From Pediococcus inopinatus (lineage in GTDB: Bacteria; Bacillota; Bacilli; Lactobacillales; Lactobacillaceae), in the NCBI RefSeq assembly GCF_002982135.1, contig NZ_CP019981.1, forward strand, positions 992,001-1,056,000: a stretch of DNA of 64,000 nt, given 5' to 3'. The notes below the pieces were generated by a model, which made no database searches, was not told the origin of the DNA, and saw nothing but the letters and a program-made list of their open reading frames with translations. The position numbers were made by a program, and so were the translations under genes. Of the stretch, positions 1 through 9,526 are shown in pieces (position 1 is the first letter of the stretch; each line of letters begins with the position of its first letter).

Positions 1-26
1 AAACCTTGGTCCTCACTTCAAGGCAA
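1..26 (-). promoter_or_regulatory. Partial MerR-type promoter facing off the left edge
   Basis: On the minus strand a -35 box TTGCCT (21-26) is followed by a 19-nt spacer (2-20) with the imperfect dyad CCTTG...CAAGG. The -10 box would start at position 1 and is cut off by the window edge. The layout and arm sequence match the promoter at 1417-1447, so the two probably share a regulator. The gene it drives lies to the left of the window and is unseen. Confidence 0.6.
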
Positions 27-56
27 GGAAAAAATAAATTTTTCTCTCAAACATTA

Positions 57-95
57 AAACGGCGCTAAATCTCTTTCGGAATTTAACACCGTTTT
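57..95 (-). terminator. Terminator downstream of flavodoxin gene
   Basis: Inverted repeat with arms AAAACGGCGCTAAAT and ATTTAACACCGTTTT (a few mismatches). On the minus strand it follows the flavodoxin stop codon directly and ends in a T-rich run. Confidence 0.75.
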
Positions 96-96
96 T

Positions 97-507
97 CTAT
101 TTTTCGAATAAGATAGCTCCCGCATTTTCTGCAAGATCTGAAAATGTTTCAAGCGTATCTGTTAAAGGCGTCGAGGCACTAGTTGCAAAAGCCACGACTT
201 TTTTACCTGCAAAATCAACTTGATCAAATAAACTGTGAATGATCATTGGTGGTTGTGACCACCATGTGGGATATCCCACATAAACTTTATCATAACGTGT
301 TAAATCTGGGAGCGGTTTTTTCAATTCCGGATGAACTTGCTTATCTTTTTCATTTTGAGCAACGGCTACAATCCCATCATAATCGCTTGGATAAGTTTTT
401 TTTGCTTGTAACTGATAAATATCTGCGTTCAACTTTTTTTGTAAGTTTAATGCAGCTTTCTTTGTAGTTCCCGATAGTGAAAAATAGATAATTAACTCTT
501 TTGCCAT
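97..507 (-). CDS. Flavodoxin
   Basis: A 136-aa short-chain flavodoxin-like protein. The N-terminus shows a beta strand (LIIYFS) followed by the FMN phosphate-binding loop SLSGTT (about residues 10-15), and VYVGYPTWW and VVAFATSAST are typical flavin-contact strands. Such proteins carry FMN and transfer single electrons in the cytoplasm; lactic acid bacterial versions are often annotated only as flavodoxin. It follows the aldo/keto reductase gene by 30 nt on the same strand and should be co-transcribed from the MerR-type promoter at 1417-1447, which suggests a joint redox or electrophile stress response (inference). The partner reductase is not evident in the window. Confidence 0.9.
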   Translation of the reverse strand: MAKELIIYFSLSGTTKKAALNLQKKLNADIYQLQAKKTYPSDYDGIVAVAQNEKDKQVHPELKKPLPDLTRYDKVYVGYPTWWSQPPMIIHSLFDQVDFAGKKVVAFATSASTPLTDTLETFSDLAENAGAILFEK

Positions 508-537
508 GTCATATACTTCTTTCTACTCAAACTAAGT

Positions 538-1455
<918 letters not shown>

Positions 1456-1517
1456 TTAAATCAATTATTTTCAAAAACATGCTATACTAAAAAACTGAAT
1501 AGAAAGAAGGAATTATT

Positions 1518-2102
1518 TTGAACAAAGAACGTTTAGCAGCCTTCACTGACGCCGTTCTCGCCATTATTATGACGATCCTAGTTTTGGAACTAGAAAAACC
1601 TAAAACAGTTAATTTAGCTGTATTATGGGATTTGCGCGCTAACTTTTTTGCTTATACGCTTTCGTTTTTTTGGCTAGGTTTAATGTGGACTACCCATCAT
1701 AATAACTGGCACTCAATTACAAAGGTTTCCAACGCAACTGTGTCTTATTCATTACTCATGTTATTTATTGCATCACTATTTCCATACACGACCAGTTTGG
1801 TAGCCACAAATTTTAATAATGTGACTGCACAAACTTTTTATGGCCTGGTCGTTTTAGGCGTTTCGTTTAGTAACATGGCTATCTCCCATTCTTTAAAACA
1901 AGTTAACCCTTCAGTCCACTTTGGCTGGCTATATGCGTTACCAAATACCTCAATTATTTTAGATGTCGTGATCAAACTCATTGGTCTTCTAATCACCCTA
2001 ACCGTTTACCCACCGGCCATGATGTACGCAATTTTCATTGATATTTTTGTCGTTGGTTACGCATCTCGGCAAGCAATAAAGAAACAACCTAAAAAAAGTT
2101 AA
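1518..2102 (+). CDS. TMEM175 family (DUF1211) membrane protein
   Basis: A 194-aa membrane protein starting at a TTG with an AAGGA site upstream. The first helix carries RLAAFTDAVLAI (residues 5-16), the RxxxF(S/T)D signature of bacterial TMEM175 homologues, and about six hydrophobic segments follow, ending in a Lys-rich tail. Bacterial TMEM175 proteins form cation (mainly potassium) leak channels in the cytoplasmic membrane; whether this copy conducts potassium cannot be read from sequence. It is monocistronic, diverges from the aldo/keto reductase operon, and ends at a shared bidirectional terminator. Confidence 0.88.
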   Translation: MNKERLAAFTDAVLAIIMTILVLELEKPKTVNLAVLWDLRANFFAYTLSFFWLGLMWTTHHNNWHSITKVSNATVSYSLLMLFIASLFPYTTSLVATNFNNVTAQTFYGLVVLGVSFSNMAISHSLKQVNPSVHFGWLYALPNTSIILDVVIKLIGLLITLTVYPPAMMYAIFIDIFVVGYASRQAIKKQPKKS

Positions 2103-2112
2103 TTTAAATCGC

Positions 2113-2149
2113 AAAATGGATCGCCATCTTTTAGTGGAGATCCATTTTT
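2113..2149. terminator. Bidirectional terminator
   Basis: Perfect arms AAAATGGATC (2113-2122) and GATCCATTTT (2139-2148), with A-rich and T-rich flanks, between two convergent genes (TMEM175-like and isochorismatase-like). Confidence 0.85.
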
Positions 2150-2152
2150 AGT

Positions 2153-2770
2153 CTATAAATGTAAAAAGATGCCAGCATCGACTAGTTCTTTCGTAAAACC
2201 AGGGACAGTATCGGTTCGTTGCCAATCCCGTTGTAATTCGCAAGCCAATTGGGGAATGCTGGTTGGTTTAGCTCCTGCTTGTTCGACCCGCCGTAAGGCT
2301 GCCTCATGGGCAATGACCGAGGTGCCACCAACAGAATCAACCACCGGAAAAACATCGTAGCCTTCATCTAACGCATCTAAGGTTGGAAATGTTAAACACG
2401 CTTCCGTCCATAACGCGGCAATAATCAGGTTATGTCGCCCTGTCTGTTTGACTGCTGCCTTAAACTCTGTATCTTCCCATGCATTAATTGTGGTGCGATC
2501 ATAACTCGGTACATCAGGTAATAAATCTTTAATCGGTGCAATGGTATCTTTATTCCGGCCATTTTTTACATTAACCGTTGATAAAATAACCGGAATCTTA
2601 AATGTGTTCATTAATCCGATCACGTTCACCACATTTTTAATGAGTTGTGCGCGATTCATGGAATTAATCGAATTAATCTGGGTTGGTTGATAATCAATTA
2701 ATAAAAAGGCTGAATTTTCAGGCGTTAACAATTTATCTGCAACTGGATCTCTTCTTGCTTCACTTGTCAT
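2153..2770 (-). CDS. Isochorismatase-like cysteine hydrolase (YcaC-like)
   Basis: About 205 aa. It has the cysteine hydrolase fold signatures: catalytic Asp in FLLIDYQ near the N-terminus and nucleophile Cys in LWTEACLTF, followed by VVDSVGGTS. The pattern resembles YcaC-type hydrolases of unknown substrate more than true isochorismatases. The ATG at 2770 is preferred because AAGGAG lies 8 nt upstream; an ATG six bases further upstream is too close to it. The start overlaps the end of the alpha/beta hydrolase gene, indicating translational coupling and perhaps a joint pathway (inference). Confidence 0.85.
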   Translation of the reverse strand: MTSEARRDPVADKLLTPENSAFLLIDYQPTQINSINSMNRAQLIKNVVNVIGLMNTFKIPVILSTVNVKNGRNKDTIAPIKDLLPDVPSYDRTTINAWEDTEFKAAVKQTGRHNLIIAALWTEACLTFPTLDALDEGYDVFPVVDSVGGTSVIAHEAALRRVEQAGAKPTSIPQLACELQRDWQRTDTVPGFTKELVDAGIFLHL

Positions 2771-3566
2771 CTTCATCGCTCCTTAATTTTAAATAACGTG
2801 TCAAAAAATACAAAATGTTTGGCTTTACTTGGTCTAGATAACCTTTCGCGTGGTGCGTCCCCGGTAGTAAGGAAATTTCTACCGGTGTTTGATACTGTCC
2901 TAACCGTTTACTTAATTCAAAAATCCCGGAAACTGGTACAAATTCATCCAGGGAATTAATCAGTAACATCGGTCCCGTTTTACCCTGAACGCGATAATAA
3001 GGGGGCGCTTCTTTGGCTAGTTTAGGATCATGTAAATAATTAAGGATAAACCATTTATAAAAGCTATCATCCTTACCACTCTGATTAATTGTAGAGCTAG
3101 CTCCGGTTGTAAACTTCTGTTTTTGATCCTGTTTTGGCACTACGTCTTGATGATTATTCAACCACACTTCGATATCAAGAATTCCAGAAAGTGATACAGC
3201 TGGAATCTGATATTTAATTCCCATTTCAACCGCCATGTTGCCACCAACGGATGAACCGATCACCGCAACTGGTAGCTTCGGTGCATACTTTTTGACCTGT
3301 TGATATAAGTGATCCATATCAACCAAGGGCTGCGGATAATATCCTTCTGGTGTTAAATGATAATTTGGCGTGACAACCAAATAACCCTGTTGTGCAAGCC
3401 ATGTAGATATATCTTCATCTTTAGCCTTGTCGCCCCGAAACCAACCGCCACCATGGATAATAATTAAAAGACCTTTTAACTTATCAATCTTTGGCCGATA
3501 TTCATCCAACGTTAAATCTGGTGCATAGGTTACGTCTCGTTTAATCTCAATCTGCAAATACAACAC
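2760..3566 (-). CDS. Alpha/beta hydrolase (esterase-like)
   Basis: A 268-aa cytoplasmic alpha/beta hydrolase. The oxyanion-hole motif HGGGW is near residue 38, the nucleophile elbow is GSSVGG (about 104-109), the acid is probably Asp in LDEFVP and the His is in GTHHAKG. This matches the BD-FAE / hormone-sensitive-lipase-like carboxylesterase group. No signal peptide is visible. The start is uncertain: GTG at 3566 abuts its GAGG site, while a TTG at 3557 has better spacing. It is the first gene of a two-gene unit, overlapping the cysteine hydrolase gene. Substrate unknown. Confidence 0.85.
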   Translation of the reverse strand: MLYLQIEIKRDVTYAPDLTLDEYRPKIDKLKGLLIIIHGGGWFRGDKAKDEDISTWLAQQGYLVVTPNYHLTPEGYYPQPLVDMDHLYQQVKKYAPKLPVAVIGSSVGGNMAVEMGIKYQIPAVSLSGILDIEVWLNNHQDVVPKQDQKQKFTTGASSTINQSGKDDSFYKWFILNYLHDPKLAKEAPPYYRVQGKTGPMLLINSLDEFVPVSGIFELSKRLGQYQTPVEISLLPGTHHAKGYLDQVKPNILYFLTRYLKLRSDEDDK

Positions 3567-3735
3567 CTCATTTCAAGAATTCCATTTGATACCTACACTC
3601 TAAGCATCGGCTATTAAAAATGCAAGCGTTTTTATTCGGCAGTTAAATTATCTAACGCGTTTTAGTTAGTCTAAACATCATAATGGTGGTAACTTTAAAT
3701 TAAGGAGTCCAATTTTTTTGTGAAAGGAGCTTATT

Positions 3736-4986
3736 TTGAAACAAGAATCGCTATTTGCTAGTGAAAACAGCCAAAACAGTCCTTTAGCTAATCGCGTCCG
3801 TCCACAAACCCTTGACGAGTTTACCGGACAAACTCATTTATTAGCTAAGGGAAAAGTGCTACGTGAGATTATCGATCAAGATCAGTTACCCTCAATTATC
3901 TTCTGGGGACCACCTGGGGTTGGTAAAACGACTCTGGCACAAATTATTGCCAATAAAACTAAATCACATTTTATTACCTTTAGCGCGGTAACCAGTGGCA
4001 TCAAAGACATTCGCAAGATCATGGAAGAAGCCGAGGAAAATCGTGAACTTGGTGAAAAAACAATTGTCTTTGTTGATGAAATTCACCGTTTTAATAAAGC
4101 CCAACAGGACGCTTTTCTGCCCTTTGTTGAACGTGGCAGCATTACTTTAATTGGCGCTACAACCGAAAATCCGTCATTTGAAATCAATTCGGCGCTGCTT
4201 TCCCGTTGCAAAGTCTTTGTTTTAAAAGAATTACAACCAACCGAAATTGTCGAGCTTTTACACAAAGCTCTCAATAATCCAAATGCCTTTCCAAAATGGC
4301 AAGTTAAAATCTCTGATGATGTCTTATCGTTGATTTCTCAATTTGCGAACGGCGACGCACGAATTGCGCTGAACACTCTCGAAATGGCCGTCTTAAATGC
4401 CGATCATAAAGATAATCTGGTTACAATTACAGAAACTAATTTGAATCAATTTATTAACACCAAGTCTCTACGCTATGATAAACACGGCGAAGAACACTAC
4501 AATATAATTTCGGCATTGCATAAATCCATGCGCAATAGTGATGTTAATGCCGCGATTTATTGGTTATCTCGGATGTTAGATGGTGGCGAAGATCCTTTGT
4601 ATATTGCTCGCAGACTGGTACGTTTTGCCAGTGAAGACATCGGCGTGGCTGACACCAAGGCGCTTGAATTGACGATTAACGTTTTTCAAGCCTGTCAATT
4701 CTTAGGAATGCCAGAATGCGATGTCCATTTAACGGAAGCCGTTATCTATTTATCACTGGCACCGAAATCCAACGCCGTTTATAAAGCGCGTTTAAATGCA
4801 AAAAAAGACGTCAAGAAAAAGGGTAACGAACCTGTCCCACTCCAAATTAGAAATGCTCCTACTAAACTCATGGGCGATCTCGGTTATGGCAAAGATTACC
4901 AATACGCTCATTCGAAAAAAGATAAATTAACCGACATGAAAACCATGCCCCCAGATTTAGGGGTCTACACTTTCTGGTATTGGTGA
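3736..4986 (+). CDS. rarA: Replication-associated recombination protein RarA, 3' end replaced by IS
   Basis: AAA+ ATPase of the RarA/MgsA family, which acts at stalled replication forks. Walker A GPPGVGKTT is at about 58-66 and Walker B VFVDEIHRF at 111-119; the clamp-loader-like middle and C-terminal region follow. The TTG start has AAGGAG upstream. The native frame stops being native after Leu408, where an ISL3 element begins; the last 8 residues (GVYTFWYW) and the stop codon come from the IS left end. The missing 34 codons lie beyond the IS at 6403-6507, so the intact gene would encode 442 aa. The lost tail is the extreme end of the C-terminal oligomerisation domain, so the product may be partly functional or unstable. 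Confidence 0.95.
   Translation: MKQESLFASENSQNSPLANRVRPQTLDEFTGQTHLLAKGKVLREIIDQDQLPSIIFWGPPGVGKTTLAQIIANKTKSHFITFSAVTSGIKDIRKIMEEAEENRELGEKTIVFVDEIHRFNKAQQDAFLPFVERGSITLIGATTENPSFEINSALLSRCKVFVLKELQPTEIVELLHKALNNPNAFPKWQVKISDDVLSLISQFANGDARIALNTLEMAVLNADHKDNLVTITETNLNQFINTKSLRYDKHGEEHYNIISALHKSMRNSDVNAAIYWLSRMLDGGEDPLYIARRLVRFASEDIGVADTKALELTINVFQACQFLGMPECDVHLTEAVIYLSLAPKSNAVYKARLNAKKDVKKKGNEPVPLQIRNAPTKLMGDLGYGKDYQYAHSKKDKLTDMKTMPPDLGVYTFWYW
4953..4960 (+). repeat. Target site duplication, left (AGATTTAG)
   Basis: The 8-bp AGATTTAG directly before the IS left end is repeated at 6396-6403 directly after the right end. Eight-base duplications are typical of the ISL3 family. Confidence 0.95.
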
Positions 4987-6395
4987 ATAACTGATACCAG
5001 TTTTTATTTTGAAAATTAAAAGGACATCTGTCCTCTTTGTGCTACGATTTAATCGCCAAACAAAATCGAAAAGAGGAAAAACAGATGTCCCTAACTAATT
5101 CTATCTTAAGCTTGTTTGAAATGACAGACCCAAATATAACCGTAACTGGTGTTACCAAGAAACGTTGCCCGAATGGACAACGAATTCATGTCGTTCACGC
5201 CAACCTTTCTTATCAGCTTGTGAAATGTCCCCATTGTGGCCATAAAAGTCTAATTAAAAACGGTACCCACGTTAGTCATCTAAGGTTGGGAACCTTATCA
5301 GGCGGACGTTATGAAATGCAGCTAAGACGACAAAGATATCAATGCCAACATTGTTTAAAAACCTGTGGAGCTAAAACTAACCTCGTTAGACGTAATGAAA
5401 CTTTTACCCACAATGTTAAACATCAGGTCATTGTGCTAGCTCGTGACATGCTGACCAGTAAAGAAATCGCTAAAATTTGTGGCATTTCACCAAGTAGTGT
5501 TCAACGTATTTTAAATGCAAATATTCACTTGGCTTACCGTGTTAAGCAACTTCCGCCAAATCTTTGTTTCGATGAATTTCGTTCCTGTAATCATCTAATG
5601 TCCTTTAACTGTTGCGATGCCGTTAGTCATCGCCGCATTGTGACCCTCAAAGATCGTCTCAGTAAGGATATCATTGATTACTTTGAAGCTCGTTATTCAG
5701 TTCAAGAACGTGCGAAAGTTCAAACAATTACTATTGATATGAACGCCGAATATGCTAGCTTTATTCATCGTTTATTCCCGAATGCTGTCACGATTATTGA
5801 CCGTTTCCACATTATTCAGCTTGCTGGTCGTGCACTAGACAATGAACGTACATGTATTATCCGTACTTTTCAAGATAAGCATTCACGCATTTACCGCATC
5901 CTTAAATCTCAATGGCGTTTATTTCATTTGGCAGAAGAGAAAATCAATGACACTAAGCTTATCTATTTACGAGGCATTAACGAGTATATGACCCAACAGA
6001 ACGCCATCGACCTTGCCTTAGATGAATTTCCAGAATTCAAAACTGTGTATCAAACTTATCAAGGCATTCTAACCGCTATTCACCAAAAGGATGCCACGGA
6101 ATTTAAAAATTTGATTACCAACTACCAAGTAGCTGGTAATCAAATGGACGTCACCATTTCAACCTTCGTTAAGAACGGCTCAGCAGTGCTCAACAGTTGT
6201 CGTTATCCGTATTCTAACGGTCCTATTGAAGGACTTAATCGTAAAATCAAGGTATTAAAGCGTAGCTGTTTTGGTTTTCGAAATATTCATAACTTCTTCA
6301 TTCGTATCAGTTTAATTCATGAGTAAACAAAAAGCACATTCACCGAAGTGAACATGCCTTCAAAAATCTCTACCAATACAGTTTGACAGAGACCC
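4961..6395 (+). mobile_element. ISL3-family insertion sequence, copy 1 (1435 bp)
   Basis: Both ends are defined by comparison with the identical-length copy at 57481-58915 and by 8-bp target duplications. The terminal inverted repeats are about 24 bp: both begin GGGTCT and share GTATTGGT at positions 17-24, with a divergent middle. One transposase gene fills most of the element. A small palindrome (AGGACA-N2-TGTCCT, about 5021-5034) lies before the transposase start. The element is inserted in rarA in the same orientation as that gene. Confidence 0.97.
5085..6326 (+). CDS. ISL3 family transposase, copy 1
   Basis: About 413 aa from the ATG at 5085 (AGAGG site upstream); the frame is also open further upstream. 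The N-terminal zinc-binding pairs CPHCGHK and CQHCLKTC, a helix-turn-helix (MLTSKEIAKICGISPSSVQR) and the DDE core, with Asp in IDMNAEYASF and DRFH and Glu in SNGPIEGLNRKIK, are the ISL3 layout. It catalyses cut-and-paste or copy transposition of its own element. Relative to copy 2 it has Val for Phe, Cys for Arg (in NERTCIIR) and Asp for Asn. The Arg-to-Cys change sits in a conserved-looking basic segment and might lower activity (inference). Confidence 0.96.
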   Translation: MSLTNSILSLFEMTDPNITVTGVTKKRCPNGQRIHVVHANLSYQLVKCPHCGHKSLIKNGTHVSHLRLGTLSGGRYEMQLRRQRYQCQHCLKTCGAKTNLVRRNETFTHNVKHQVIVLARDMLTSKEIAKICGISPSSVQRILNANIHLAYRVKQLPPNLCFDEFRSCNHLMSFNCCDAVSHRRIVTLKDRLSKDIIDYFEARYSVQERAKVQTITIDMNAEYASFIHRLFPNAVTIIDRFHIIQLAGRALDNERTCIIRTFQDKHSRIYRILKSQWRLFHLAEEKINDTKLIYLRGINEYMTQQNAIDLALDEFPEFKTVYQTYQGILTAIHQKDATEFKNLITNYQVAGNQMDVTISTFVKNGSAVLNSCRYPYSNGPIEGLNRKIKVLKRSCFGFRNIHNFFIRISLIHE

Positions 6396-6403
6396 AGATT
6401 TAG
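6396..6403 (+). repeat. Target site duplication, right (AGATTTAG)
   Basis: Second copy of the 8-bp target sequence. Its last G is the first base of the interrupted rarA codon GAA. Confidence 0.95.
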
Positions 6404-6507
6404 AAGGACACGAATACTACTTACCTACTGAAGAAGGCAACGAAAAACGATTTAAACAACGCCTTGAATATATAAAGAAATGGCATGAACAGCATAATAA
6501 TGAGTAA
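6403..6507 (+). pseudogene. rarA: Detached 3' end of rarA (34 codons)
   Basis: Joined to codon 408 of rarA, this stretch reads on in frame as EGHEYYLPTEEGNEKRF... to a TAA at 6505-6507, the expected RarA C-terminus (EYYxPxxxGxExxxxxRL...). It has no start codon or ribosome binding site and is no longer translated as part of RarA. Confidence 0.93.
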
Positions 6508-6551
6508 TCAAAAAGCGCGAACAAAGTTAAATTTGTTCACGCTTTTTGATT
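6506..6551. terminator. Bidirectional terminator of rarA and apt
   Basis: Long inverted repeat with outer arms AATCAAAAAGCG / CGCTTTTTGATT and inner arms GAACAAA / TTTGTTC. It overlaps the original rarA stop and lies just past the apt stop. Confidence 0.88.
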
Positions 6552-6553
6552 AC

Positions 6554-7072
6554 TTAATATTGCATTAATGAAAGCATATCATAGTCTTTAATCTTATCGC
6601 GACCATGCATATCTTTTAATTCGATGATAAACGCTGTTCCAACTACAATCCCGCCAAGTTCTTCAACTAAGTCGATCGTAGCCGAAATAGTGCCACCTGT
6701 TGCTAGTAAATCATCAGTCACCAAAACTCTTTGTCCTGGTTTTACAGCATCTTTATGCAGATAAAGTGAAGAAGTACCGTATTCCAAGTCATAAGTTGCT
6801 TTGATTGTTTCACGAGGCAGCTTCCCTTTTTTACGAGCTGGTGCAAAGCCAATCCCCAATTCGTAAGCAACTGGGCATCCAACGATGAATCCCCGTGCTT
6901 CTGGTCCAACAATCATTTCAACGCCCTTGTTTCGAGCATAATCCACAATCTGGTTTGTCGCTTCCTTATAAGCATTTCCATCACCCATTAAAGGAGAAAT
7001 ATCACGAAAAATAACGCCTTTTTCTGGATAGTCAGGAATACTTGCAACGTAATCATGTAAATCTAATGCCAT
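6554..7072 (-). CDS. apt: Adenine phosphoribosyltransferase
   Basis: A 172-aa cytoplasmic purine salvage enzyme, converting adenine and PRPP to AMP. The PRPP-binding motif [13 protein letters not shown] is at 116-128, and the N-terminal [18 protein letters not shown] and VGPEARGF segments are family signatures. Length is normal. Its ATG follows the recJ stop codon directly, so it is the last gene of the unit rnz-SDR-lapA-recJ-apt and ends at the shared terminator. The recJ-apt linkage is common in Bacillales and Lactobacillales. Confidence 0.97.
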   Translation of the reverse strand: MALDLHDYVASIPDYPEKGVIFRDISPLMGDGNAYKEATNQIVDYARNKGVEMIVGPEARGFIVGCPVAYELGIGFAPARKKGKLPRETIKATYDLEYGTSSLYLHKDAVKPGQRVLVTDDLLATGGTISATIDLVEELGGIVVGTAFIIELKDMHGRDKIKDYDMLSLMQY

Positions 7073-9418
7073 TTAATCAGCAACTCCTTCATTTTTATCC
7101 GCTAACTGCTCTTGAATCCAAATTTTCAGAGTAGCAGATTTACTGTATAATAATTTTTCTTGTGTTTTTATTTGTTGTTCTCTTAAGCTGTAAGCTGGTG
7201 CTTCACTCAATTTATGGGGTTCTGGATTCTGAATAAAGGAAACACGACCGGTTTCTATTTTAACAAATTCTAGCTCAGAAAACACCTCAATTAGAAAAAC
7301 TAATAAACTTTGCGCGATATGCAGATATTTAACTACGGCCGGTAACTGAGTTTTTAAATCAATAACCGGATGATTGGCGAAAAATTTAAATACCTTACCG
7401 CTTTGCTCGCGACTTGGCATCCCGTCCAGATAAGCGTTATTCCGCTGATAAAAGTACACCGTCAGTGTGTCCGGTTCCTGTTCGTTCAACCAATTGGTGA
7501 ATGCGGAAATCGAATCAGGACAATCCACCAAGGTCACATTGCCCGTCAGCAAAGTCTCGTCAGGTTTATTTGCATCTAAAACAACCGATTTTACATTATC
7601 TGCCAAATACGGTTTGACCCGTTTATAGGTGGCTTCATGAAAAAATACGTAAGTTGCTGGCTCAGAAAACAATTGAACACTAAGATGCGTTGTTCGTTTG
7701 TCAATAACTGGAATAGCATCAATTATCAAATCTTTGACCATCACTTGTGGTTTGGTTTGATTTCGCCAAGTATTAGACTCTAATGTTCCCACTACTTTGA
7801 TATGATCCGGAACAGCCTGTAAATAAGGTAACAATGCACCCTGCTGAAAAGCGATGGTGTCGATTTGTTGTTTTTCACCAACCAATTGAAATTTCAAATG
7901 GCTTTTATCCGCCCCGATTTGTTTAGCGTCCGTAACTTGTTTTGGATCAATCTCAAATTCCGGCATTGGATTGTCCGTCCCGAACGGTCCTAGATGTTGT
8001 AAATCTTGAATAACTTTTAAACTAATCTGATCAACCTTAAGCCGTCCATCAATTTGTAAGGGCGTAACTTGATTGAGATTCAAATGATTGGCCTCGGCGG
8101 CTGATTCCAACAGCTGTCTAAGTGTCTCAACATTAGTTTTGGCAATGGTTAATCCAACTGCCATATGATGCCCACCAAAGTTTACATACAAATCGCGTTG
8201 GCTATTCAAAGCCTCAAACAAATTTAGAGCCTCAACACTTCGTCCAGACCCTTTTAAATTGGGCTCTGTTTCAGCAGCACTAAGGACGATGGTTGGTTTC
8301 CCGGTCGTTTCAACAAGTCGACTAGCAACAATTCCTAAAACGCCCTGATGCCAACCAGTGCCCGTTATAACCAAAGTTTTTTTCGCGGCATTCTCAGGTG
8401 TCTGCGCCTGCATGATTGCTTCATCATAAATATCCGCAACTAACTGTTTTCGTTGTTCATTGACAGAATCGATATGCTTGGCAATCTGATCAGCTTTATC
8501 CTCATCAAAAGTGGTTAATAACTCCACTGCTTCCCCAGCATTTCCAATTCGTCCAACGGCGTTCAAACGTGGTGCAACCGTAAATCCAATATCTTGTTCG
8601 TTAATTTCATGCCCGTCTAATCCGCACACTTTTAACAACGCATTAAGACCAACTCGTTGCCCCTCGCTCATGAGCTTTAACCCACTCGTAACCAAGAACC
8701 GATTTTCATCTGTTAAGGAAACTAGATCTCCAATTGTGCCAATGGCGACCAAATCTAAGAATTCTTCCGGCACTTCATCCAACAGCGCTGAAGCTACTTT
8801 AAAAGCCACCCCAACCCCAGAAAGATCAGAAAATGGATAATGACTACCTGGATAACGAGGGTGCACAATGGCCGTTGCATTTGGAAGCTCATCTGGCATT
8901 TCATGATGATCAGTCACAATCACATCCATTCCATGGGTTACTGCGTAATTAATGGGCTCATTACCCGCCACGCCGTTATCAACAGTGATCATCAAATTAA
9001 CGCCGTTATCAATAAATTCCTGATATTCAGCCATGTTAGGCCCGTAACCATCTTTGAAACGGTCAGGCACAAAGTAATCGACATTAGCCCCTAACTCATT
9101 AAGGGTTTCAAACATAATCGTTGTACTCGTCACCCCATCAGCATCATAATCACCATAAACCACAATCTTTTCATCGGCTACGATAGCAGCCTGGATGCGA
9201 TCGACCGCTTTTTGCATATCATGTAATAAAAATGGATCGTGAATCATTTCGGGATCCATTTTTAAAAATTGGGTGGCTTTATCCACCGTATCATAACCAC
9301 GACCAACTAGAACAGTTGCCGCAACTTCACTCAACTCACAAGCTTGTGCAATCGCCGTCACTTTTTCTGAATCGATTTTATTTTTTGGCATTTGCCAACT
9401 ATACTTTGATTTCAGCAC
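7073..9418 (-). CDS. recJ: Single-stranded-DNA-specific exonuclease RecJ
   Basis: About 781 aa from a GTG at 9418, preferred because AGGAAG lies just upstream and family members start near KYSWQ; the frame is open to 9505. The DHH phosphoesterase motifs are DYDADG (about 90-95) and VTDHHEMP (170-172 for DHH), followed by DHHA1 (NFGGHHMAVG) and an OB domain. RecJ degrades single-stranded DNA 5' to 3' in recombination and base excision repair. The extra 200-residue C-terminal part is typical of Firmicutes RecJ. Upstream lies a leader with two alternative hairpins; apt follows without a gap. Confidence 0.96.
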   Translation of the reverse strand: MLKSKYSWQMPKNKIDSEKVTAIAQACELSEVAATVLVGRGYDTVDKATQFLKMDPEMIHDPFLLHDMQKAVDRIQAAIVADEKIVVYGDYDADGVTSTTIMFETLNELGANVDYFVPDRFKDGYGPNMAEYQEFIDNGVNLMITVDNGVAGNEPINYAVTHGMDVIVTDHHEMPDELPNATAIVHPRYPGSHYPFSDLSGVGVAFKVASALLDEVPEEFLDLVAIGTIGDLVSLTDENRFLVTSGLKLMSEGQRVGLNALLKVCGLDGHEINEQDIGFTVAPRLNAVGRIGNAGEAVELLTTFDEDKADQIAKHIDSVNEQRKQLVADIYDEAIMQAQTPENAAKKTLVITGTGWHQGVLGIVASRLVETTGKPTIVLSAAETEPNLKGSGRSVEALNLFEALNSQRDLYVNFGGHHMAVGLTIAKTNVETLRQLLESAAEANHLNLNQVTPLQIDGRLKVDQISLKVIQDLQHLGPFGTDNPMPEFEIDPKQVTDAKQIGADKSHLKFQLVGEKQQIDTIAFQQGALLPYLQAVPDHIKVVGTLESNTWRNQTKPQVMVKDLIIDAIPVIDKRTTHLSVQLFSEPATYVFFHEATYKRVKPYLADNVKSVVLDANKPDETLLTGNVTLVDCPDSISAFTNWLNEQEPDTLTVYFYQRNNAYLDGMPSREQSGKVFKFFANHPVIDLKTQLPAVVKYLHIAQSLLVFLIEVFSELEFVKIETGRVSFIQNPEPHKLSEAPAYSLREQQIKTQEKLLYSKSATLKIWIQEQLADKNEGVAD

Positions 9419-9449
9419 TACTTCACTTCCTAATTCATAAAAACAGAAT

Positions 9450-9492
9450 GGACGAAAATCGTTCCTCAAATGAGATTTTCGATCTTTCGTCC
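9450..9492 (-). other. recJ leader with two competing hairpins
   Basis: On the minus strand GGACGAAA (9485-9492) can pair with TTTCGTCC (9450-9457), or CGAAAATC (9474-9481) with GATTTTCG (9453-9460). The two 3' arms overlap, so only one hairpin can form. A TTTTT follows six bases after the outer hairpin. It lies between the lapA-like gene and recJ. Confidence 0.55.
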
Positions 9493-9526
9493 AACTCTTA
9501 ATCATTTAATTTTATCAAACAACTCA

